NCBI GenBank assembly: GCA_963576735.1
Contig: OY755174.1
Span: 9,672,001 to 9,736,000, forward strand
Source: Bedellia somnulentella
Lineage: Eukaryota > Arthropoda > Insecta > Lepidoptera > Bedelliidae
Reading direction: 5' to 3'
Length of the DNA: 64,000 nucleotides
A program made the translations under genes and the position numbers. Below are positions 12,101 to 20,238 of this stretch, piece after piece; the first letter of the stretch is position 1, and every line of letters starts with the position of its first letter. The notes beneath the pieces are model-generated. The model did no database searches, was not told where the DNA came from, and saw only the letters and a program-made list of their open reading frames with translations.

Positions 12101-15100
12101 GCCATGTATGAGGTACCGAATCGAACGCCTTCCTGTAGTCTATCCAGCCAGCGGAGAAGTTCCGACGGTTGCGTTTGACCAGTTGGCCTACGACCGCGTC
12201 GATGAGGAGCAGCTCCTTGCTACCGCGACTACCGCCCCTACATCCGTTCTGAGCTCCAGAGATCACATTGTTATCAACAATGTGTTGAGTAATCTTGGAG
12301 CTCAGAACGGATGTCAAGGTCTTGTAAATTGTACAAAGACAAGTAATGGGGCGGTATTGTGATGGATCCGCGGTAGCATCGCTCTTTGGAGCTAAATGAG
12401 TGACCCCAGTAGTTAAGAAGTTCGGGAGCGTCCTACTCTCGAGGGCGCTTTGGAACTGACGGGCGAGAGTAGCGTGACAGCGCGTGAACCCCTTCAACCA
12501 GTAATGGTGCAATCCGCCCGGCCCCGGACTTTTCCAGTTCGGAGCCTTACGGATCGCAGCCACCACATCCTCCTCGGATATGTTGACGGGGTTCATGGGC
12601 GCTATGGGCTCGCACGCTCCCTCGACCGCCTCGAACCATCGGCCCTCTTCGTGATCAACAGGCAGCGACCAAAGCCCACGCCAAAAGGCAACTACGTCGG
12701 CTTTTTCCGGTCGCTGACCCGTCGAAACCACATCGGGACGCTCCAAAGTTCTGTAGAACTTCTTCTGGTCACTCATGAAGAGACGATTCTGTTGGTACCT
12801 CTTTACCCTTTCAGAATATCGCCTAATTCGCTTACCCCAAGCAGCGATCTTCTGCTTCAGATCATCGATGCGCTCCACCAGTCTACAGGCAAACTCCGGT
12901 GAGTTGTCAAAGACATTCTCACCAGGGAATGCCTCCCTGACGAAGCGCACCACCCTCGGCCTATTGTTGCCTGATCTGAAGCTGGTCAGTTTGCCGATGA
13001 GGACCCTGGCCCTTGTGATACGGCTTTCAATCCGCCTCATCCAGGCTGGTCTAGTTCTAGTCCTGGGATTAGTACTGCCAGCCTGACGGGAGCCACCAAC
13101 TCTTGTTGGCGGCATCCTGACGCCGACAAATTGACAAACTGTCATTGCGGCGCCAAAGAGAATTGAACCCGTATCCCAAAGGTCCATGCTGCTCTCTAAA
13201 AATGAGGGCAGCATGTTATTGACGGCCTCAACGACATCCCGAACCTTGATGCTGAGAGGAACTCGGGGCAGCCTTGGCCTCCTTTCGAGAGGCACTTGGC
13301 GATATTCCAGGATCGTCTCTTCGAGTGCGCTCCTCACCAAATCCAAATCCAGGGAGACTGTTCCCCAATCGCTTTCCGCACCACCCACATCCGGCAGGTT
13401 AGCAATTGGCTCCCTCCGTACTTCCCGTTCAGGGACTGGAGGGAGAACCTGCAAAGGTGGCTCTTCGTCTAGCGGGGGAACAGCCTCGCGTCGCAATTGT
13501 TCGAGTTCGGTAGTGCTAAAAAGTTCTGAGCGCTGTATGTACCGAACTCGATCCGCCAGGTTTTGTTCTGTGACGGTCAAATTGGGCTCCAGCCGCAGAA
13601 ATTCGCGGTACATTGCTGCCCGATAACCCGTCCGTCCAGTTCTTGAACCCGAGGCCCTAAGATAGGCCCGCATGGCATTTCTATTCATATCGACCGTCCA
13701 TGCCATGCGGCGCCTTGTTCCACCAGCGGCGGGCACCGATTGCTGGGACTGAGTTGCCTCAGTCCCAACCGATGCCAAGCCATCTGGTGGCTGAGGTGAT
13801 CGCGCAGACCTACCAGGTGGTCGGGCCGGTCTGCGGCGGCTGGGGGACCGCATGCTGCCACGTCCAGCCCCAGCTCCAGACGCGCCCCAGCGATAGCCCC
13901 TGGGAAGCGGCCCTATTCGCTCATCGTTTCTATTCTCTGCCATTTTACGATGAGCGAAGATTCACCCGGGGTTTCACTCACTTGCCCCGGGGAGACCGTT
14001 ATTGCTCTATTTTGCGCTGAGACCAGTTTGTAGACACGGTCAACACCTACAAACTCAAGCGCTGACTATTTGCATTGCTGGAATGGCAAGCTGGTAAAAA
14101 TGTCATCCTGCCATTCCAACAATGGGCGGCGGGGTCGTCACATCCCTACGCCTTTTATTTATTATTATTATTATTATTTAGCTCTGGCTACCCCTCCTAG
14201 GGATTTATATCCGTGAGTATATGTATGTGTGATTCATGAAACAAACATTTTTTTAATAATTACTTAAAGTTTGCAAAAGTTCCATAATTTCCACCAAAAC
14301 TACTTATAATTAGCCCTACCAAGAGTCATGTATAAAACTAACTTATTGGTGGCGCGTAAATGCGTCAAGTCTCATCATCACCACCATTATCAACCACTAG
14401 ACATCCACTGCTGGTCTACCCTAAATATTTCTGCGACGACCGGTTTTGCTTTGCTTTTAACCTTCCTTCACCAAGTCATAGACTGCTGTCCACAATGTCC
14501 CGCCTTCGCCAAGTCATCAGTCCACTGCTTTCCACAATGTCCTGCCTTCGCCAAATCGTCGGTACATTTTTGAGTGGTCCGGTACGTGGCCGCCGTTTCT
14601 GAATCTTTGAGCCCCAACAGTTATCAGTTCTGCGTGCCCTATACCGCAGACATTGCCACTTCAAAAAATAAAAAATGCATTTTATATTATACGTTACATA
14701 TATTTGTGTGGTTGTTAAACTTTAAACTAAAAAACATTAAAGCTGTAAACATTTAGTTTCACTGGAATAGATATCCTATTTATATTATTGATATATTATA
14801 TTTACATATTTAACCTGTTGTTGGTTTAACTATGAGAAATTTATACTTTCAGATAAACCGGACAAAGACAAATGTCAAAATGCATTCGACGTCCACAAAT
14901 GTTCTTATCAAACCGATCCAGACGTGAGTGATATTTAAATATACCTACTATTGAAGCAATTATTTGCTTGCACCCCTGAGTTGTATGCTTAAACCATAAA
15001 CTATAGTGGTAAACAAGTGCAGTGTAAAATGTGGGTTAAAGTACCTTCTGAGTTTAATAAAAACTAAACTTTGCACTCAGGGGTTCCCATCCCAAATACC

Positions 15101-16146
15101 CCAAAAAAAGTCTAGTCCTTATTTGGAATTAGGGATTCCTCAGCAGCTTCTTTTGGAACGAAAAGTAAGAAATATATTGCAAAATTTGGATTGGTTGGAG
15201 GTGGGTCTCCTGCCTCATCGCCCAATAATCACTTTAAAGTTCAACTTACTACTCAATATTTTTATTCAACACCCGCGCAGGTTTTCGAAAACGAGTTTCT
15301 TACAAATTATATCTGTATTCAATTTGTTATCAAATGAAATCATTGTTTTTTAACTGCGTTTAATTACGACTACTTTTACCGTAAAATCAGTAATCATTTA
15401 CCATAGAATCTGTAGACCTAGGGAAACGTATTCAATTTGAAAAATATATCCCGTAATCCTATAGTATAAGCTAGAGGATCGACCCCGTTTTGCAAATTTA
15501 CTCGCATGTAGTAGTAGATGTAGTTACTGCTATCTGCCAGTAAATATTAGAAGGTAAGTATCAGAGATTAGCGGGAACAAACAGATAGACGAAAATTAAA
15601 AAAAGGCAAATGTACCGAATATAATAATTATGTGCATGTAGTAAAAAATGTAGTAAATATTATTTTATTAACAACCTTTACCGCATTCAGCGTCCAAATT
15701 TCTTATTCCCAAGCTCTTGTTACCGCTTATTGATGCCGTAAATGTATATACGTTTGTATGTTTCATATTACAAATATTACAATAAATATACAATTTGCCG
15801 TGTAGTGCCGGCTTCGAATGTCGCTACCCCTTTCTACCCACGGGCGTCGTAAGAGGCGACTAAGGGTATTGGGGCTTTTTATTGGATTTTTGGGCGATGC
15901 GGTTGGAGACACATAACCAAAACCTTTATTTTTACCATCTTTTCCCCACTCAACTTCCAAAAGTGGCTAAGGAATTTATAATTCCTTAGGTCTGGTTACC
16001 CCTTCTAGGGAAATATAGCCGTGAGTATATGTATGTATATGTATGTACACTCAAACTTTATTCATCTGTTTAGATGTACGCCTTGAAGATTTGTATGTAT
16101 TGTATGCATGATTTTTTATATTTTTCAGCTGTACTTCCTGTTTTAA
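112..16146 (+). CDS. Classic odorant-binding protein gene, six exons, 141 aa (Obp83a/Obp69a-like)
   Basis: The spliced product is a small secreted carrier of hydrophobic odorants, which in insects acts in the sensillum lymph. Exons 112-180, 5745-5820, 6994-7082, 7811-7913, 14853-14923 and 16129-16146 join in frame (phases 0,1,0,1,0), each intron with GT donor and AG acceptor. Residues 1-18 are a hydrophobic signal peptide. The six family cysteines are C40, C67, C71, C109, C120 and C129, giving spacings of 26, 3, 37, 10 and 8 that fit classic OBPs. An extra cysteine lies at C54. Motifs CVGKTGV, LKCYMFC and the C-terminal DPDLYFLF resemble the Drosophila Obp83a/Obp69a group; this subgroup is inferred from remembered similarity. 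Introns are about 5.6, 1.2, 0.7, 6.9 and 1.2 kb and full of transposons. Whether it is olfactory or has another carrier role cannot be told from sequence. Confidence 0.93.
181..1200 (+). other. Intron 1, first part: no recognised content
   Basis: AT-rich intronic DNA with no coding exon or repeat I could assign. The small open frame at 287-493 has no recognisable motif. Confidence 0.4.
1201..1745 (+). repeat. Old SINE-A copy (+) split by a nested SINE-A insertion
   Basis: The two halves 1201-1266 and 1579-1745 align in order with the SINE-A consensus (gtcgtaa-aggcg-ctaagg before; catcacca, aacttccaaaagtgg and gggattt after). The insertion at 1279-1566 separates them. Confidence 0.7.
1279..1566 (-). 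mobile_element. SINE-A copy (-) with 12 bp target duplication
   Basis: It begins with a TACA-repeat tail, then the reversed SINE-A body through gccgacactacacgg-like sequence near 1530. Identical aggatattgggg flanks lie at 1267-1278 and 1567-1578, and they fall inside an older SINE-A of opposite orientation. About 35 bp of AT-rich sequence lies between the usual SINE-A 5' end and the right flank. Confidence 0.75.
2440..2790 (-). mobile_element. Ancient R4/Dong-type LINE relic in intron 1
   Basis: The minus-strand translation around 2440-2670 keeps fragments that align with the C-terminal end of the intact Dong ORF at 10.3-13.9 kb: DMW, LPAKGV versus LSANGL, and LDFRGLSI versus LDFCGVSV. At DNA level, ggaattaaccc-cttt/ttcgcgg and the ttcacaagactc/ttcacgagaccc region also match. 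The frame is disrupted, so this is an old insertion of the same clade, in the same orientation as the young copies. Confidence 0.7.
3090..3345 (-). repeat. SINE-A copy (-), diverged
   Basis: It contains tactcacggatataaatccctagaa at its left, then the reversed body (gaaattcctcagtcact, ggttgtt, agtctccaatc, cttagtcg, ttacacagcaa). It is full length but diverged. Confidence 0.8.
3436..3660 (-). repeat. SINE-A copy (-), strongly diverged
   Basis: Recognisable by atcacggctata, gaggtagccag, cacttttggaagtt, gggtctccagtcacatcg and gccccaaacc. It lies about 90 bp from the previous copy in the same orientation. Confidence 0.7.
3719..3734. repeat. (GT)n microsatellite
   Basis: A short run of about eight GT units, intronic. 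Confidence 0.9.
4018..4180 (+). repeat. SINE-A copy (+), internally deleted
   Basis: Starts gctgtgtagtacc-aacttagaatg, continues cactaccccattt, gggcgatgcggttggagacc and ends near gctctggctaccc. The central pyrimidine-rich part is missing. Confidence 0.8.
4200..5020 (+). other. Intron 1, middle: no recognised content
   Basis: AT-rich sequence with no exon, tRNA or repeat family I could assign. Confidence 0.4.
5030..5160 (+). repeat. SINE-A 3' part (+) followed by (TA)n
   Basis: catcatcctttattttagtatcttttcc, then gaagctctggctaccctt, is the SINE-A 3' half. It runs into a (TA)n tract at 5138-5160 in place of the usual GTGAGTATATG end. Confidence 0.65.
5745..5820 (+). CDS. OBP exon 2: first helix and cysteine C1
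   Basis: The acceptor is ttattttag at 5744 and the donor GTGAGT at 5821. It encodes VFSEEIQEIIEHIHNVC then VGKTGVSE, ending one base into an Asp codon (phase 1). It contains C1 (Cys40). Confidence 0.92.
6375..6600 (-). repeat. SINE-A copy (-), diverged, in OBP intron 2
   Basis: It shows acggctataaatcccagaa, ctcagccacttt, gacacccgcgcaaaaaaatgggtt and a ttacaccgcag end. The centre is rearranged. Confidence 0.7.
6994..7082 (+). CDS. OBP exon 3: cysteines C2 and C3 plus an extra Cys
   Basis: The acceptor is aacacag at 6993 and the donor GTGAGT at 7083. It completes the split Asp codon and encodes DIAKCESGVFKED, then KLKCYMFC (the C2-X3-C3 hallmark) and LMEEASV. The cysteine in AKCES (Cys54) is additional to the six conserved ones. 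Confidence 0.93.
7811..7913 (+). CDS. OBP exon 4: central helices and cysteine C4
   Basis: The acceptor is tttactag at 7810 and the donor GTATGT at 7914. It encodes ADENGVIDYEMMISLIPEEY, then ADRVGKMINTCKHL, with C4 (Cys109) near the end. The exon finishes one base into an Asp codon. Confidence 0.93.
7987..8039. repeat. Near-perfect palindrome in OBP intron 4
   Basis: The left arm 7987-8010 and right arm 8013-8039 are reverse complements around a 2 nt centre (AC). The right arm carries one extra ATT triplet. It lies about 220 bp from the nearest Dong copy and is not part of it. Confidence 0.9.
8276..8326 (-). repeat. 3' end hairpin of the truncated Dong copy
   Basis: CGCCTCTCCCAT at 8276-8287 and its exact reverse complement at 8315-8326 enclose a 27 nt AT-rich loop, about 20 bp from the element 3' end. 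The same structure is present in the second copy. Confidence 0.85.
8359..9756 (-). pseudogene. C-terminal 465 codons of the Dong ORF (truncated copy)
   Basis: The open frame starts at an internal Met (MELGVDKCAVIHV) that lies inside the full-length protein. It retains the CRACGRPGESLRHVISGC zinc knuckle and the restriction-like endonuclease block KPDIVVWD...VFLVDVTIP. The reverse transcriptase core is missing, so it cannot be an autonomous element. Only three amino acid changes from the intact copy were seen (Y/C, R/W, Y/D), all within 465 residues. Confidence 0.88.
9781..10224 (+). other. Spacer between the two Dong copies
   Basis: AT-rich intronic sequence. Its right end (ataataaagatttattatta) resembles the A/T-rich tail of an older retroposon that may have supplied the (TTA)n target. 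No genes seen. Confidence 0.35.
10258..10308 (-). repeat. 3' end hairpin of the full-length Dong copy
   Basis: 12 bp arms at 10258-10269 and 10297-10308 are exact reverse complements. The AT-rich loop differs from the first copy at two sites, while both arms are conserved. Confidence 0.85.
10341..13943 (-). CDS. Dong-type ORF: reverse transcriptase plus restriction-like endonuclease, 1200 aa
   Basis: The protein copies element RNA into a nicked chromosomal target (target-primed reverse transcription). The N-terminus (residues 1-100) is rich in Arg, Pro, Gly and Ser; I see no zinc finger there. RT motifs follow in order: QYRPITCL, AGWIDYRKAFDSV, GIFQGDCLSPVWF and YMDDLKLYA near residue 705. 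A Cys/His knuckle CRACGRPGESLRHVISGC lies near residue 1005. The restriction-like endonuclease signature KPDIVVWD with downstream VFLVDVTIP lies near residues 1085-1110. The frame is uninterrupted and the length fits the R4/Dong group, so the copy may be active. The start is the first Met of the frame at 13943. Confidence 0.9.
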   Translation of the reverse strand: MAENRNDERIGPLPRGYRWGASGAGAGRGSMRSPSRRRPARPPGRSARSPQPPDGLASVGTEATQSQQSVPAAGGTRRRMAWTVDMNRNAMRAYLRASGSRTGRTGYRAAMYREFLRLEPNLTVTEQNLADRVRYIQRSELFSTTELEQLRREAVPPLDEEPPLQVLPPVPEREVRREPIANLPDVGGAESDWGTVSLDLDLVRSALEETILEYRQVPLERRPRLPRVPLSIKVRDVVEAVNNMLPSFLESSMDLWDTGSILFGAAMTVCQFVGVRMPPTRVGGSRQAGSTNPRTRTRPAWMRRIESRITRARVLIGKLTSFRSGNNRPRVVRFVREAFPGENVFDNSPEFACRLVERIDDLKQKIAAWGKRIRRYSERVKRYQQNRLFMSDQKKFYRTLERPDVVSTGQRPEKADVVAFWRGLWSLPVDHEEGRWFEAVEGACEPIAPMNPVNISEEDVVAAIRKAPNWKSPGPGGLHHYWLKGFTRCHATLARQFQSALESRTLPNFLTTGVTHLAPKSDATADPSQYRPITCLCTIYKTLTSVLSSKITQHIVDNNVISGAQNGCRGGSRGSKELLLIDAVVGQLVKRNRRNFSAGWIDYRKAFDSVPHTWLMRVLELYKIDSAVRHFLGQCMGCWRTILSLDGQRMTDADDQIDIRRGIFQGDCLSPVWFCLALNPLSTLLENSGTGFQFRRGGPRLPHLLYMDDLKLYAPTADRLAELLTITNDFSGSVKMELGVDKCAVIHVEKGHVVHSDGVDVGTNHLRALSEAETYRYLGMSQTIGVKVADVKQGVCEEFCERLKSVLNSYLSGVNKIRAINSWVMPVLMYTFGVLRWTQTELDALDRRVRTMMTSHRMHHPRSSVMRLYIPRKCGGRGLLSAKTMHNREVCNLRNYFLTMTDDSIRGEVVASDKGLTPLSLASQDWRTPEVLSTSDRESVWKEKELHGRFYKVLHEPFVDRKASLHWLRFGDLFGETEGFVCAIQDQVIKTRNYRKYILKDGTTDICRACGRPGESLRHVISGCSALANTEYLHRHNQAAKILHQELALKYGLLQQRLPYYKYLPEPILENDRAKIYWDRSVITDRTILANKPDIVVWDRSQSRVFLVDVTIPHDEGLVKADTEKRRKYLDLAHEITDMWGVTSTEIIPIVLSANGLIPTSLATNLRRLDFCGVSVPAQMQKAVLLDTARIVRRFLNLTP
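12240..12314. repeat. 18 bp inverted repeat inside the Dong RT coding region
   Basis: Perfect arms at 12240-12257 and 12297-12314 enclose a smaller palindrome (9 bp arms at 12264-12272 and 12276-12284). The arms encode parts of TSVLSS and GAQNGC and the frame stays open. Confidence 0.85.
14176..14232 (+). repeat. SINE-A 3' fragment (+) at the Dong 5' flank
   Basis: gctctggctacccctcctaggg, then atccgtgagtatatgtatg, is the last ~55 bp of SINE-A. It starts directly at the (TTA)n tract flanking Dong; the 5' part is missing. Confidence 0.8.
14372..14664 (-). repeat. LINE-derived relic with a ~42 bp tandem duplication
   Basis: The segment runs from catcaccaccattatcaacc through acatccactgctgg and cttcgccaagtcatc to cgtgccctatacc and attgccacttc. 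It resembles a very common lepidopteran LINE 3' coding fragment. The block around ccacaatgtcc is repeated at 14490 and 14532, with a third weaker unit before it. No intact frame. Confidence 0.55.
14853..14923 (+). CDS. OBP exon 5: cysteines C5 and C6
   Basis: The acceptor is tactttcag at 14852 and the donor GTGAGT at 14924. It encodes DKPDKDKCQNAFDVHKC, then SYQTDPD, giving the C5-X8-C6 spacing of classic OBPs. It lies about 700 bp beyond the 5' end of the Dong element that fills intron 4. Confidence 0.92.
15070..15290 (-). repeat. SINE-A copy (-), badly degraded, in OBP intron 5
   Basis: It shows tagggattcctcagcagcttcttttgg, ggtgggtctcctgcctcatcgccc and acacccgcgcagg. Both ends are lost. 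Confidence 0.6.
15797..16050 (+). repeat. SINE-A copy (+), well preserved, in OBP intron 5
   Basis: Starts gccgtgtagtgccggcttcg and keeps gtaagaggcgactaagggta, gcgatgcggttggagac, aacttccaaaagtggct and the end gccgtgagtatatgtatg. It sits less than 80 bp before the last OBP exon. Confidence 0.9.
16129..16146 (+). CDS. OBP exon 6: five-residue C-terminus and stop
   Basis: The acceptor is tatttttcag at 16128, then ctg tac ttc ctg ttt taa gives LYFLF and stop. The DP-x-x-YFL ending is common in this OBP class, which supports this very short terminal coding exon. A gene predictor could easily miss it. Confidence 0.85.
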   Translation: MYFLF

Positions 16147-16149
16147 GCT

Positions 16150-19100
16150 TCAGAGCTTCACACTACTGACGAGATAGATAGATTAATGGACTGATTCATA
16201 TTAATTTAGGGAGCAATATATTAATTATATAAATATTGTTAAAATTAAATGTTAATTTTATTTATTGACCTGATAATACACGACGATACGATATATGTCC
16301 CTGCAGAAATTGTTTAAATCAGAATTTTAATATTAATATAGTCAAAGGACTAATGAAAAGCATTTATAACAAGCGAAAAATATATCCATACATACGTTTA
16401 TACGCTCTTTGTTTTCGAGATTAATAACAACAATTTCGTTTCTGTATAATATATTAATTTGAAATGAAATTTGCAATAAGCGTCGGTAAATAAAGATGTA
16501 ATTTGGAATTAGCCGCAGGCCGGGCGCAAAGAACGCTTGTATTTTTCCATAAATACTCTCTGAAGTTTTTTCAAATCATGAAAAAGTAAAATGCCGAGGA
16601 ATTAATTTGCTTTTGTAAGAATGATTTGCTCATGGAAATAAATGAGACTCAACCTCGTAAGAGGCGTAATTGCAATATTTCATAATATTTTATATTGATG
16701 GAGTATGCTAACTGAGTGCAGTAGACCGGTTTTTATGGTATCTTTATTTGACTCATATGTCCAAATAGCAAATAACATATATTATTTAGACGCATAAAAT
16801 TCTCTTAGTTACATGCAATATACTAGAGAGGCACGAAGGCTCCGCGATGAAAAAAAATGGAGCTGAGCAAGAAACTCAATCAATTTCGTTTAGTAAAATT
16901 TCAAGATGTAATTATAAATAGTAAGTAAACTGAGGTTTAAAACGGAGTTGAACAAGCTCAGCGCGTTTAACTGTCCACGCTGCGTTAGTGTCTTGGTTCG
17001 TGAGACTCCAACGATTTGTTTTTTTTGGTGCCTATAACCAGAGTGTGGTTGATCAGTGTGCAAAATTTCATGGCAATAGGTCAAACCGTTTAGTCGGTTA
17101 GTGATTTCTACGAATGACATTTTTGCGACAAAGAGGAGCTTTCGCTCGTTTCAGCTCCAAAGTTCCATGTTTGCGAAATTGGGAAAATTATTAAATCTTC
17201 TACTGACTAACGAAACATAATCATCAAATCAAATTATCTTTATTCCAAAAGCTTTTAAAAAAATGTAAATGAAAAGAGGTAAAGTTTAGCAGCCCCATTC
17301 ACAATGACTACACATTGCAGTCAGTTATTTAACAGGTAAACGACATTCAAAAGACGAAACCGAGGGTCGGAACATCAGGCACATAAAGAGGCAATTTGGA
17401 GATTGCCTGAGGCGCACTACGGACAAGCTGAATTGTACTCGAATGTATTCAAAATTAAAAAAAAAGCCGGAAAAATATTGCTAAGAAATTTATTGTAACA
17501 ACAAAAAACAGTGGCACAACGCGGAGACTCGATTCCAGTTAGATAAGCACAAACTCACGATTATCTTTGCTTGAAAATGTATAGAATGACGCAATTTGTA
17601 ACGAGAATTGCTGTGATTTAGCTGTTGAGAAGAGTTTATCGTTGATTTTGTGAATAAACTTAAAGATAAGTGTAATGCACAGAATAGCGTCTCATTTGGC
17701 AACGGAAACCGCCGCGGTGCGCGCTCGGCCGGCATCCTAACGATGCCAGCCAGGCGCCCTGACCAGCACCAACGTGCCCGGACTACCAGATCTACTCTCT
17801 GCTTACTCTCATTTACTTTAATATTGGAACTTCTCACCTTTTACTATAGCAAATATCTTATCCTTCACTATAACATAGATTTATTTAAATTGCGTTCGGT
17901 GCAATATTTCCTTTGATGTGCATACCAATTTATATGTTAATACTGTAATAATATTATAGGACAAGGGTTGTATGCACTGCTCGTAAGGCTAGTTTCCTGT
18001 TAATTATTCTGAGCTCGCTTCTGGCAAAGCATGTTAAGATTGACTTTGGTCAGAAGATTCACGACATGCCATTAATACGATAGTAAACCCGAAACATTAT
18101 TTTCAATTTAATAATATTTGTACCTTTAATATTTACAGAACGTTTGCCTTAAACCATTTTTACATGGTGACAAATTTGAAACATGCATAAATCATACAGA
18201 AGCACTGCACTCTCGTTACAGTACTCTATTCGATTATATCCCGCAAATGAAAGGGAATACGCATTTTGCATGTAAAATACCCATAATTTGTTTGCTGTGA
18301 ATAATTCAATTTAAATGTGATTATTTGTGTAACTAGTGATCGTGATTACTAATACAAATTATTGGAATATGAAAAGGGATGCACCATTGTATCTGATAAT
18401 TTGCTTTGAATGTATACTTTATTAGATGTTTCTTGGTTAAGGCGTTAGATTCGGGGTTTGGGGGCGGCCTCTGGCTGTTGCCTTTGAATTTTGAAATGAA
18501 TATTGATGGCTTTATAGGGCCCGAAGATGATTTGGTGAAAAATTAGCTTCTTTCATCGTTTTATTGCCCCGCTGCGGTTGCCGAGCCGCTGATGAAGACT
18601 AATACAATCGCTAATTTTGCTACGTAATGCTAACCCGGCGTAGGTTTATATTAATTTAGATTTTGTTATGATTCATTATTAGATAATGGGCGTGATTTTG
18701 TTTATGCTACAGATATATATGATTAAGTTTGTTGCATAGAAAAAAATATAAAAGGAAAGTGAATGTTTTAAGTTATACAATATCGGTATAAAAACTTAAA
18801 ACATCCACCTTAGTTAAAATGGTTTTTAAATCATCGTCACCTACTTCCAAAGTTAATAATTTTAATATAGTGTAGTATTTCTAGCGATTAACGAATGGTG
18901 GATGGGCCGAATACCTCGACGTGAACGTGTGTCATCTTGGACCGTTATATGTTCGGAAGACACAATTTATATGCAAATTGAAGACGAGATACAACCTCTG
19001 TAGCCTCTGAACTAAAGGACACCACGAACACGCTTGCATTAACACTTCTAAATTACTTTGGAGCAAATTCAAAACAGCATTCCCACTTTCAGTCATAACA

Positions 19101-19290
19101 AACTGAGACTTGGAGTTGGAAAACAGGCAACCGAATAGCATTATAGATCGGTAATTTCTTCATGATATTAAAATAAAACGTTATTTTAAAAAAGGCATAT
19201 TATTCATTTCGGTAACAATGTATGTGTCGTCTAAAGTGTTTTATTGTCATTTATTATACTAAAGATATTTCATTGCACCTATATCTATGT
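16150..19290 (+). other. OBP 3' UTR/flank and unassigned DNA
   Basis: The OBP 3' UTR presumably covers the first 100-350 bp. Beyond it I see AT-rich DNA with a GC-rich patch at about 17690-17790 that has no convincing exon structure. No gene or known repeat recognised. Confidence 0.4.
16244..16249 (+). terminator. Candidate polyadenylation signal of the OBP gene
   Basis: ATTAAA lies about 98 nt after the stop codon. A canonical AATAAA occurs later at 16489-16494 and could be used instead. Neither can be confirmed without transcript data. Confidence 0.3.
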
Positions 19291-19537
19291 CGGCTAAGAA
19301 TAGCACTACACCATATCTTTCGGTGAGTGTGCGTAAGAGGCGACTAACGGTATTGGGGATTTTAAGGGGTTTTTGGGCGATGAGGTTGGAGACCCATCAC
19401 CAACAACCATTATTTTACCATCTTTTCCCCACTTAACTTTCCAAAAGTGGCTGAGGAATTTCTAGTTCCTTAGCTCTGGCTACCCTATCTAGGGATTTAT
19501 AGTTGTGAGTATATGTATGTATGTATGTATGCTATAT
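19290..19537 (+). repeat. SINE-A copy (+), well preserved
   Basis: Starts at gtcggctaagaatagcactac (first ~10 bp missing) and runs through gtaagaggcgactaacggta and aaaagtggctgaggaatttc to a (TATG)n tail ending at about 19531. Confidence 0.9.
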
Positions 19538-19769
19538 ATATTTGGCTACTTAAACGCATGCACTATATTTTTAGCAAATTGACTTATTTGACTGCCTAGA
19601 CTCTGAGTCTTAGAATATGAAAAAAATATTGCTTTTTATTTATATTTATATTATTCATATTATTATGTGATGTGATGATTTACTTTTAAATTTGGAATTA
19701 GTTTCTGTTACTGTTATTTGTTGTTTTATTGTTTGTTCTTACACAATTACAAAATTGTATATTAAAATA

Positions 19770-19862
19770 TTCTCCATTTCAATTTCCAAAAGTGGCTGAG
19801 GATTTTTTTTCCAGCTCTGGCTACCTCGTCGAGGGATTTATAGCCGTGAGTATGTATGTTTG
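19770..19862 (+). repeat. SINE-A 3' fragment (+)
   Basis: aatttccaaaagtggctgag, agctctggctacc and atagccgtgagtatg form a 5'-truncated copy just upstream of the LTR element. Confidence 0.8.
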
Positions 19863-19887
19863 TTTTATACCATTGTAATATTACTAA

Positions 19888-20144
19888 TGTGCCTACTATG
19901 TACTCATTAGTCATTCGTCACGAAAATCTAGGACAGACTTACATCATGTTTTATGCACTCGGCACCACTCCTTATTTGTATGTGTAATTAATTTATCTTA
20001 GATACTAGATTTTAACAAACGACACTTCTGCACCAACCTTTGTAAAGTACGGTTCACCTGAGAATAAATACAGTTCCACATTTTGAGTGTTTATCTTCTA
20101 TCACCAAGTTAGCCACTTAGCACCTACGCATTAACATCCGCCAA
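19888..20144 (+). repeat. 5' LTR
   Basis: 257 bp, begins TGTGCC and ends CCGCCAA. It contains AATAAA (in gagaataaatac) as a probable polyadenylation signal. One substitution from the 3' LTR was seen. Confidence 0.92.
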
Positions 20145-20146
20145 AC

Positions 20147-20164
20147 TGGTGACCCCGACGTGAT
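20147..20164 (+). other. Primer-binding site, tRNA-Trp-like
   Basis: TGGTGACCCCGACGTGAT lies 2 nt after the 5' LTR. It is complementary to the 3' end expected for an insect tRNA-Trp, the primer reported for CsRn1-type elements. The tRNA match is from memory. Confidence 0.7.
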
Positions 20165-20238
20165 CAGAAGGTTGCGTGATCCTGTCCTAGGAGATACGAA
20201 AACACAAATAAAGAAGCCTACCAACAAGGTGCTACAGT

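Larger units (their letters stand above)
10240..14154 (-). mobile_element. Full-length Dong/R4-clade non-LTR retrotransposon
   Basis: About 3.9 kb in OBP intron 4, antisense to the gene, between (TTA)n tracts at 10225-10239 and about 14155-14180. It has a 5' UTR of about 210 bp, one intact ORF and a short 3' UTR with a hairpin. Insertion in TAA/TTA repeats, a single ORF and a C-terminal restriction-like endonuclease match the Dong/R4 group, first described in Bombyx mori. The family call is from motifs and target, not from a search. Confidence 0.9.

Noticed and set aside
13186..13626. Plus-strand open frame opposite the Dong N-terminus
   Set aside because: Ser/Arg-rich composition is a by-product of the GC-rich, Arg/Pro-rich Dong ORF on the minus strand.
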